This document shows, piece by piece, positions 57,661 through 64,000 of a stretch of DNA of 64,000 nucleotides. Position numbers and translations under genes: made by a program. Below the pieces are notes generated by a model. It was not told the origin of the DNA. It worked only from the letters and a program-made list of their open reading frames with translations, and ran no database searches. The stretch comes from JASGDN01 sp049840815 (lineage in GTDB: Bacteria; Chloroflexota; Chloroflexia; Thermomicrobiales; UBA6265). The stretch lies in assembly GCA_049840815.1 (NCBI GenBank), contig JASGJI010000011.1, positions 372,001 to 436,000 on the forward strand, written 5' to 3'. Within the stretch, counting starts at the first letter, position 1. The number at the start of each line of letters is the position of its first letter.

Positions 57661-58974
57661 ATGCATCGATCCGGTCAGGAGAACACGCCGCCCGGCGCCA
57701 CGGCGAGACCGGGCACGCCTTTCCCCAGCCATGATGTCGTGCTGGCCGGCATGGGCCTTGCCAACGCCCTCGCGGCCCATCGCATCGCCACGGAGAGCCC
57801 CGGCGCGCGGATCGCCGGCTTCGACACCCGCCCCGGGATCGGCGAGGGACGCACCTGGTCGTTCTTCGGCAGTGACGTCACTCCGGCGCAGATGACCTGG
57901 CTACGGCCCTTGCTGCGCCACGAATGGCCGGCCTACGAGGTCCGCTTCCCCGGCCTGCACCGTCTGGTCCGCACGCCGATCTGCACGCTCTCCGGCCCGG
58001 CACTGGACACCGCGCTGACGGGCATGTGCCACAAGGCCGACCTGCTGGAGGTCGCGCCCTCCCATGTCCGCCTCGGCGACGGCACCCATGTCGATGCCCG
58101 CATCGTGCTCGACGGACGCGGGGCGCGGCCGAGCGACGCCCTGCAGTGCGGCTGGCAGAAATTCGTCGGCCAGGAGGTGCGGCTCACGGCCCCGCACGGC
58201 CTTCGGCATCCGATCCTGATGGATGCGTGCGTCGAGCAGAAGGAAGGCTTCCGCTTCATCTACGTGCTGCCCTTCGGCCCCGATCACCTGCTGATCGAGG
58301 ACACCCGCTACAGCGACTCCCCGTCGCTCTCCCCCGCCACCGCGCGCCTGGAGATCGCCGCCTATGCCGCCTCCCATGGCTGGCGCATCGCCGAGCTGCT
58401 GAGCGAGGAGAAGGGCGTGCTGCCGGTGGTGCTGGACGGCGACATCGACCATTTCTGGTCGGAGCTGGGGCCGCCGCCCCCCCTGGGGGTGCGGGCCGGC
58501 CTGTTCCATCCGGTCACCGGCTATTCGCTGCCCTCGGCGGTCGCCCTCGCCGACGCGGTCGCGCTGGCGTGGCCGCATGGCCCGGCGGCGGTCCGCCAGA
58601 TGATCGAGGCGCGGGCGCGCGCCACCTGGCAGACCCACGGCTTCTACCGGATGCTGAACCGCATGCTGTTCCTCGCCGGCGCGCCGGAGGAACGGTGGCG
58701 GGTGTTCCGTCGCTTCTTCACCCTCCAGCGGCCGCTGATCGAGCGATTCTTCGCCGGCAACAGCTCCGCGCTCGACCGCATGCGGCTGGTGACGGGACGG
58801 CCGCCCGTGCCCCTGCTGTCGGCGCTGCGCTGCATCCCCTCCACCGGCACGCGGCGGGCTTCAGTGGTCGCCAGCCGGGGCCGAAGCGCCCACCATCGCC
58901 CCGGCCTTGCGGGGGTCCGCCCCCTGCCGGCGGCGGGCGTGCTGCTCAGTCGTGAGTCTCCGGGCGACGATTGA
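57661..58974 (+). CDS. crtY: Lycopene beta-cyclase, CrtY type
   Basis: CrtY converts lycopene to beta-carotene. ATG 57661 follows a GGGGGAGAAGAACAGG stretch. The dinucleotide motif is VVLAGMGLANALAAHRI. The family motif is GEGRTWSFFGSDVTPAQMTW, followed by DARIVLDGRG, YVLPFGPDHLLIEDTRYSD and FHPVTGYSLPSAVALAD. About 400 residues are conserved. The last 38 residues after TGTRRA have no family likeness and overlap the 3' end of crtZ on the other strand by 29 bases, so a late frameshift is likely. Confidence 0.88.
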   Translation: MHRSGQENTPPGATARPGTPFPSHDVVLAGMGLANALAAHRIATESPGARIAGFDTRPGIGEGRTWSFFGSDVTPAQMTWLRPLLRHEWPAYEVRFPGLHRLVRTPICTLSGPALDTALTGMCHKADLLEVAPSHVRLGDGTHVDARIVLDGRGARPSDALQCGWQKFVGQEVRLTAPHGLRHPILMDACVEQKEGFRFIYVLPFGPDHLLIEDTRYSDSPSLSPATARLEIAAYAASHGWRIAELLSEEKGVLPVVLDGDIDHFWSELGPPPPLGVRAGLFHPVTGYSLPSAVALADAVALAWPHGPAAVRQMIEARARATWQTHGFYRMLNRMLFLAGAPEERWRVFRRFFTLQRPLIERFFAGNSSALDRMRLVTGRPPVPLLSALRCIPSTGTRRASVVASRGRSAHHRPGLAGVRPLPAAGVLLSRESPGDD

Positions 58975-59431
58975 CCCCCTGGCGCAACTGGGCGCGCAGC
59001 GTCTCCAGGGGCGGCGCGTAGAGGAAGCCGAAGGACACCGCGCCCTCCTTGGTGTGCACCGCGTGGTGCAGGTGGTGCGCGGCGACCAGCCGGGCCAGGT
59101 ATCCGGATTTCGGCTTGAAGGGAAACGGCAGGCGCCGGTGCACCAGCACCTCGTGCATGGTGAAGTAGGCCACGCCGTAGGCGGTGATGCCCAGGGCGAT
59201 CGCGGTGACATAAGGCACCTGGGTGCCCACCGCGAACAGCAGGATGGCGATCAGCGAGAACACCACGACGAAACGATCGTTGCGTTCAAAAACGCCGGTG
59301 CGCGGCCGGTGGTGGGATTCGTGCCACGTCCATAACCTTCCATGCATGATCCAGCGATGGGTGGCCCAGGCGACCACTTCCATGGCAACGAAGGCGAGCG
59401 CGGCGAGCGCGAGGGCAATGAGCGTGTTCAT
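58946..59431 (-). CDS. crtZ: Beta-carotene hydroxylase
   Basis: CrtZ is a membrane di-iron hydroxylase that turns beta-carotene into zeaxanthin. The 161 residues contain the four histidine motifs HRWIMHG, HESHHRP, HEVLVHRR and HHLHHAVH. ATG 59431 gives the usual start MNTLIALALAALAFVAMEVV. It lies between crtY and crtX, with a repeat element between it and crtX. Confidence 0.92.
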   Translation of the reverse strand: MNTLIALALAALAFVAMEVVAWATHRWIMHGRLWTWHESHHRPRTGVFERNDRFVVVFSLIAILLFAVGTQVPYVTAIALGITAYGVAYFTMHEVLVHRRLPFPFKPKSGYLARLVAAHHLHHAVHTKEGAVSFGFLYAPPLETLRAQLRQGVNRRPETHD

Positions 59432-59516
59432 GGCTGATGAGATATCGCGTCCTGTCCGATCGCCAAACCCGCTCATGGCAAACCCCCGTGCCAGGGACAA
59501 TCCGTGGTGGACAGGC

Positions 59517-59654
59517 AGGAAGAAAGAGTCTTCTTTTTCTGAAGAAAAAGAAGCAAAAAGACTTCATTCTTTTTGAGTCGAGGTGGCGCAACCGATGAAT
59601 CTAAATGGATAAAAGTTTTTTGGTTCTTTTTTTCAAAAAAGAACACTCTTTCTT
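59517..59654 (+). repeat. Dispersed repeat, copy 9
   Basis: This copy sits between crtX and crtZ, both on the minus strand. The central stem is weaker than in other copies (CATTCTTTTTG against AAATGGATAA). The crtX stop codon lies on its last bases. Confidence 0.9.
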
Positions 59655-60923
59655 TATTCCTTTGGCCCGATAAACGGCATTACCAAGGGACCCCGGATTT
59701 TTCGCGGCGAAGGGCAGGCGGCGACGGCGCGTCCGCCCGTGGCCACGCGCGCGATGATGTCGGCCGCGCGCCCCGCCCCGCCGGCGGTCGCGGCCTCCTC
59801 GCGCAGCGACCGGGCCGCCGCCCCGCAGGCGGGGTCCTCCAGCACGCGCCGCAGCGCCGCGCCGATCCGCCGGGCGCGGAACAGGCGGCCGCCCACCACC
59901 CGTCCCGCGCCGGTCCGCGCCAGCCCGCGCCGCGATGGCCGCCTGCTCGAAGGCGAGCGGCACCAGCACGGCCGGCACGCCGGCGGCGATCGCGTCCATG
60001 ACCGTGTTCATCCCGCCATGGCCGACCAGCGCCGCCGCCCGGGCAAGCACCTCGCGCTGTGGCACGAAGTCATGCACCTCCGGCACGCCCGGCAGCGTGG
60101 CCACCGCCTCGGGAGGCAGGCGCCCGCCATGGGCGATCAGCAGATCGACGCCGCACGCGTCGGCGGCGGCGGCGATGGCGCCGAACAGATCGGCCCGATG
60201 CCCCTGCAACGTGCCAAGGGAGGCGAACACCAGCGGCCGCGCCGCCAGCGCGGGTGGAACCGTCCCCGTCCCGGCGGGAGCGCGGATCGGCCCCACGTAG
60301 TGGAAGGTCGCCGGCAGCGCCCGGCGCGGAAAGTCGAGCCCGCGCACCATCTGGCTGATCTGCGCCCAGGGGGAGAACGTGTCGTCGAGCGCGCGCGGTG
60401 TCAGACCGTGGGCCGCCGCCCAGGTGGCGATGACGCGCGACAGCGGGCGCATGAACAGGTCGTGCACCTGCCATCCGACACGGTTCCGCCACCGCGCCAG
60501 AAGGTCGGGACGGTGGCGCCAGGGGGTGAAGGGGGGCGGAACGCCCGGCTCGCGATTGACCGGCAGGGCGCAGGCGACCGACACCCAGGGCAGGCCGAGG
60601 CGGGCGGCGGCGAGCGCGCCGGCCGGTTCAAGCTGATCGGCCGCCACCAGATCGGCGCCGAGGGCGCGCAGCGTGTCGGGCAGCACCTCCAGCAGGGAGG
60701 CGGTGCGCCGCGCCGTCAGCCGGACCGGCTCGAGCGGAGAGAACGGCACCGGGCGGGGCGGCAACTCCAGCCGCAGGGTGGCGACGCCGGCGGGCGGGCA
60801 AGGGGACGGACCCGTGTGCAGGAAGGTCGCCTGGTGGCCGCGCGCCACCAGGGCGCCGGCAATCGCCAGCATCGGGGTGGTGTGGCCGACATAGGGCGGC
60901 GCGATGAGGGCGATGTGCGCCAC
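59654..60923 (-). CDS. crtX: Zeaxanthin glucosyltransferase-like, frameshifted
   Basis: This is a UDP-sugar glycosyltransferase of the MGT/UGT (GT1) type, about 423 residues. GTG 60923 follows AAAGGA and begins AHIALIAPPYVGHTTPMLA. The nucleotide-sugar domain has FASLGTLQGHRADLFGAI, VPEVHDFVPQREVLARAAAL, VGHGGMNTVMDAIAAGVPAV and LVPLAFEQAAIAARAG. After a frame change near 59,925 the protein continues with RVLEDPACGAAARSLREEAA and ends ...VMPFIGPKE. Beside crtZ it most likely glycosylates zeaxanthin. Confidence 0.82.
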
Positions 60924-61028
60924 GTCTGGTCCTTTCCGACCCAAAGGGGCCTGGGCGGCACGGAGGCGGCCGCGATTCGCGGGCGCGCGCCGGTCGTTAT
61001 TTTTGTGAGGCCCTGGGGGATTTATAAA

Positions 61029-61167
61029 AAGGAAGAACGTTCTTTTTTGAAAAAAAGAACCAAAAAACTTTTATCCGTTTGGATTCATTCGGTTGCACCA
61101 TCTCGACTCCAAACGAATGAAGTCTTTTTGCTTCTTTTTCTTCAGAAAAAAGAAGACTCTTCCTTTC
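61029..61167 (-). repeat. Dispersed repeat, copy 10 (reverse orientation)
   Basis: This copy is preceded by GGATTTATAA, the reverse of the TATAAATCC flank. The central stem pairs TTATCCGTTTGGATTC with GACTCCAAACGAATGAA. It lies in the 338-base gap between crtX and tRNA-Leu, which holds no gene. Confidence 0.9.
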
Positions 61168-61261
61168 TCCTATCCACCCATGGATTTCCCCCGGCGCCAG
61201 GGCCTGGAACGTATTCCCGTCGATGGCAACGGTCCCGGAAATATCGCGCCCTTCAATCGTA

Positions 61262-61343
61262 TGCCCGCCGGGGGACTTGAACCCCCACGCCCCAAGGGCT
61301 GCGGATTTTAAGTCCGCTGCGTCTACCATTCCGCCAGGCGGGC
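61262..61343 (-). tRNA. tRNA-Leu (UAA)
   Basis: Read on the minus strand, the acceptor GCCCGCC pairs with GGCGGGC, the anticodon loop is CTTAAAA (anticodon TAA), and the T-arm is GGGGGTTCAAGTCCCCC. A short variable arm (GCCCTTGGGGC) fits a class II tRNA. CCA is not encoded, unlike the tRNA-Thr in this window. Confidence 0.92.
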
Positions 61344-61357
61344 CGCGTTTTTCCTTC

Positions 61358-62305
61358 CTACTCCGTCCCCAGCCGTCGCGCGATATCCAGCCCGCGCCGC
61401 AGCAGCGTTTCGCTCGCCTCGGGGGTGCGGAACGCGCTATGCGCCGAGAGGGTGACATTTGGCAGCGTGGTCAGCACATGCCCCACCGGCAGGGGCTCCT
61501 CCAGGAACACGTCGAGCGCCGCGTGGCCGATCCGGCCCGCGCGCAGCGCCGCCACCATGGCCGCCTCATCGACCAGGGCGGCGCGCGCCGTGTTGACCAG
61601 GATCGCGCCCGGCCGCATCCGGGCGATCCGCGCCGCCGACAGCAGGCCGCGCGTCTCCTCCGTCAGCAGCAGGTGCAGGCTCAGCACGTCGCTCTCCGCC
61701 AGCACCGTGTCGAGGTCGGCGAAGCGCACGCCCGGGGTTTCGCGGGGGGTGCGGTTCCAGGCCAGCACGCGCATCCCCGATCCGCCGGCGATGCGCGCCA
61801 CCTCCGCGCCGATGCCGCCGACTCCCAGCAGGCCGATGGTCCGCCCGGTGAGCTGGCGACCCTCGGTGCGTGGCCAGCCGCCGTCCCGCACGCCGCGGTC
61901 CATCACGGCGAGGTCGCGGGCCGCCGCCCACATCAGGGCGATGGCGTGCTCGGCGACGGCGGTGTCGCCATAGCCCCGGATGACATGAACGGTGATGCCG
62001 AGCGCGGCCAGTTCCTCGGGATTCATGTAGCTGCGCGCGCCGGTGCCGAGGAACACCACGTGCCGCAGATCGGGGCAGCGCCGCATCGCCCCGGTCGGGA
62101 GCGCGGTGTGATCGATCATCACCAGCCCGTAACCGGCGAGAAGACCGGGCAGGGCCTCGGGCGGGACATCCCCGTCCACGCGCAGGTCGATGGACGGCAT
62201 CGGGCCGTCAGACGCCAGAGCGCCCGCGTCCGGGGGAGCCGACTGCGTCACCCGGCGGAACACCGCCGCCATGTCGTCCGTTGCGTCGAGGAAAATCCCG
62301 CGCAT
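61358..62305 (-). CDS. D-isomer-specific 2-hydroxyacid dehydrogenase
   Basis: This is a cytoplasmic NAD-dependent dehydrogenase of 315 residues. ATG 62305 follows GGAGG. The NAD loop is GLLGVGGIGAEVARIAGG. Catalytic residues are Arg in LVNTARAALVDE, Glu in FLEEPLPVG and His in LSAHSAFRTPEA. The substrate could be phosphoglycerate, glyoxylate or another 2-oxoacid. It ends 14 bases from tRNA-Leu. Confidence 0.88.
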   Translation of the reverse strand: MRGIFLDATDDMAAVFRRVTQSAPPDAGALASDGPMPSIDLRVDGDVPPEALPGLLAGYGLVMIDHTALPTGAMRRCPDLRHVVFLGTGARSYMNPEELAALGITVHVIRGYGDTAVAEHAIALMWAAARDLAVMDRGVRDGGWPRTEGRQLTGRTIGLLGVGGIGAEVARIAGGSGMRVLAWNRTPRETPGVRFADLDTVLAESDVLSLHLLLTEETRGLLSAARIARMRPGAILVNTARAALVDEAAMVAALRAGRIGHAALDVFLEEPLPVGHVLTTLPNVTLSAHSAFRTPEASETLLRRGLDIARRLGTE

Positions 62306-62430
62306 GCCGCCTCCGCCCATCTGAAGGGCGATAGTGCGCGGACGGTCCCGCGCCCGGCAAGCGGAAGGCCGGCGCGGAAGGGGGCACGCCCGGTTGACGG
62401 GGCGGGGCGCGCCGGCCACATGCTGCGGCC

Positions 62431-63267
62431 ATGCATCGAATCATGGTCCCGGTCATGCTCGCCCTCGCCGCCGTCGCGAGCACGCCGGCGGCCGCGCAGA
62501 AGCCGCCGCCGCTGGGCGCGCCGGAACCGGCCCCGTCCGGCAAGCCACCGCCCCTGGGCGCGCCCGAGGCGGCCCGCCCGCCCGCCGCGCGTGCCCCCTC
62601 CCCCGGCGCCGCGCGGCCGGGAGACGGCGAGCGCGCCACCGCGAGCGGCACCGGCTTCCTGGTGGCCGATGGCCGCGTGCTCACCAACCACCATGTCATC
62701 GACGGCTGCGCCCGCGTCACCGCCCGCGCCACCGACGGTCGGCAGGACGCCGCGCGCGTGGACGCCAGCGACCCCCGGCGCGACCTCGCCCTGCTGACGG
62801 TGCCCTCCGGCCTCGGCCCTGCCCTCACCTTCCGCGACTCCCCCCCGGTGCTGCGCGGCGAATCGGTGGTCACCTACGGCTTTCCGCTCGCCGGCCTGCT
62901 GTCCTCCGGCCCGACGCTGACCACCGGCACGGTCAGCGCGCTCGCCGGCCTGCGCGACAACCCGCTGCACCTGCAGATCAGCGCCCCGGTGCAGCCCGGC
63001 AACTCGGGCGGCCCGCTGCTCGATGGCCAGGGACACGTGATCGGCGTGGTGGTCTCCAAGCTCAACGCCGCCCGTGTCGCCCGCATGACCGGCGGCGACA
63101 TCCCTCAGAACGTCAACTTCGCCATCAAGGGCACCGAGGCGCTCGCCTTCCTCGCCGCCCAGGGCGTGCGGCCGGCGCTGGCGGCAAGCCAGGGCGCCGA
63201 GCTGCGCCCGGCCGAGATCGGCGCCACCGCCGATCCGGGGATCGTCCTGCTGCAATGCTTCCGCTGA
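62431..63267 (+). CDS. Trypsin-like serine protease, exported
   Basis: This is a secreted protease of 278 residues. A signal peptide (VPVMLALAAVASTPAAA) is followed by a Pro-rich linker with the direct repeat KPPPLGAPE, given twice. The catalytic triad is His in VLTNHHVIDGC, Asp in RRDLALLTV and Ser in VQPGNSGGPLLDG. It is shorter than DegP and has no PDZ domain. The segment SKLNAARVARMTGGDIPQNV follows the Ser. It probably works in the periplasm; its substrate is unknown. Confidence 0.85.
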   Translation: MHRIMVPVMLALAAVASTPAAAQKPPPLGAPEPAPSGKPPPLGAPEAARPPAARAPSPGAARPGDGERATASGTGFLVADGRVLTNHHVIDGCARVTARATDGRQDAARVDASDPRRDLALLTVPSGLGPALTFRDSPPVLRGESVVTYGFPLAGLLSSGPTLTTGTVSALAGLRDNPLHLQISAPVQPGNSGGPLLDGQGHVIGVVVSKLNAARVARMTGGDIPQNVNFAIKGTEALAFLAAQGVRPALAASQGAELRPAEIGATADPGIVLLQCFR

Positions 63268-63326
63268 CACCTCTCCGCGAAAGCCGGACCTTTCGTGGCG
63301 TGGCATGACGTGACCGGAGGCATGCC

Positions 63327-64000
63327 GTGAGCACGGCGAAAACGTCCCGCCTGACCCGCCCTCCCGCGAAACCACGCGGCCGCCCGCCGCCGGGATCGCT
63401 GGTCCACCCCTCCCGGAAATCCCGCGACCGCCCGCCTCCGGTCCGCCCGGCCCGACGCCTGCTGTGGCGGGTCGCGCGCTGGTCGATCATCGTGACGGTG
63501 TGGGCCAGCCTGATGGCGGGACTGGCCGTCCTCTGGTTCGCCTGGGACCTGCCGCGCCCCGAGGCGGCGCTCGATGCCGCGCGGCGGCCGAGCCTGGCCC
63601 TGCAGGACCGCGCGGGCCGCGTTTTCGCGAGCTTCGGCGACATCGTCGGCGACCCCCTGCGCCTGCCCGACCTGCCCCGCTGGCTGCCCGAGGCGGCCGT
63701 CGCGGTGGAGGACCGGCGGTTCTGGTCGCATGGCGGCCTCGATGGAATCGGCATCGCCCGCGCCGTCTGGGTCAACCTGAACGCCGGCCGCCTTGTGCAG
63801 GGGGGCTCGACGATCACCCAGCAGGTGGCGAAGAACCTGTTCCTGACCAACGCGCGGACCTTCCGCCGCAAGGCGCAGGAACTGCTGCTCACGCTGTGGC
63901 TGGAGCACAGTTTCACCAAGCAGGAAATCCTCGGATCGGCTCAACCGCATCTATCTCGGCTCGGGCGTCTGGGGCGTGGACGCCGCCGCGCGGATGTATT
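63327..64000 (+). CDS. Class A penicillin-binding protein, 3' truncated by window end
   Basis: This is the beginning of a peptidoglycan glycosyltransferase/transpeptidase (PBP1a/1c type). GTG 63327 follows GGAGG. A basic, Pro-rich cytoplasmic tail of about 50 residues is followed by one membrane helix (WSIIVTVWASLMAGLAVLWF). The glycosyltransferase domain has the catalytic Glu in AVAVEDRRFWSHGG, then GGSTITQQVAKNLFL and RKAQELLLTLWLEHSFTKQE. The frame shifts near 63,932, after which NRIYLGSGVWGVDAAARMY continues in another frame. The transpeptidase part lies beyond the window. Confidence 0.88.
   Translation, partial: MSTAKTSRLTRPPAKPRGRPPPGSLVHPSRKSRDRPPPVRPARRLLWRVARWSIIVTVWASLMAGLAVLWFAWDLPRPEAALDAARRPSLALQDRAGRVFASFGDIVGDPLRLPDLPRWLPEAAVAVEDRRFWSHGGLDGIGIARAVWVNLNAGRLVQGGSTITQQVAKNLFLTNARTFRRKAQELLLTLWLEHSFTKQEILGSAQPHLSRLGRLGRGRRRADV

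Overview
The window reads as two unrelated bacterial genomes joined at about position 24,060. The left part (1-24,060) looks like a Chloroflexota of the Thermomicrobia/Sphaerobacter type. Its secreted proteins carry Thr-Pro-Ala-Ser-Pro linkers, it has a tandem pair of M20 amidohydrolases, and it has TerB-N/TerB-C proteins beside a BrxD-like ATPase. The right part (24,065-64,000) looks like an alphaproteobacterium of the Acetobacteraceae. It has cobT-cobS-cobC-cobA, an OprB porin, an Ftr ferrous-iron system, an EnvZ/OmpR pair, a MarR-ilvE divergent pair, moaE-moaD, ccmCDE and crtY/crtZ/crtX. A family of about 140-bp AT-rich intergenic repeats has ten copies in the right part and none in the left. 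At the join a truncated ISKra4-like transposase runs into a cobT lacking its first part. A chimeric assembly is the simplest explanation, but this cannot be proved from the sequence alone.

Left layout: YqhA-type membrane protein; MFS transporter; zinc dehydrogenase plus Gfo/Idh/MocA oxidoreductase; ECF41-type sigma factor divergent from a small monooxygenase-like protein; two 476-residue M20 amidohydrolases in tandem; a Tat-exported transglutaminase-like protein on the minus strand; a polar amino acid ABC transporter (binding protein, permease, ATPase); three consecutive TerB-N/TerB/TerB-C paralogues; a BrxD/DUF2791-like ATPase; then the broken transposase. The TerB trio plus the ATPase is the most interesting candidate system. 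Related clusters usually continue with a superfamily II helicase, but here the sequence breaks before one could be seen.

Right layout: late cobalamin genes (24.1-27.2 kb); OprB porin; ftrD-ftrB-ftrA divergent from ftrC around a Fur-like site (29.0-32.3 kb); methyltransferase, MliC-like protein and tRNA-Thr; two-component pair and MarR regulator; ilvE; molybdopterin genes moaE, moaD and mobB with pgsA; uvrC; a pteridine-reductase-like SDR; soxD; uvrB; degP; EVE and YciI proteins; ccmCDE; a GT61 glycosyltransferase and a secreted beta-helix protein; carotenoid genes; tRNA-Leu; a 2-hydroxyacid dehydrogenase; a small trypsin-like protease; and a truncated class A penicillin-binding protein.

Many genes, including housekeeping uvrB, uvrC, degP and ilvE, are broken by one-base frameshifts although both halves remain well conserved. 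Uncorrected indel errors explain this better than gene decay. Coordinates below span the whole inferred gene in such cases.
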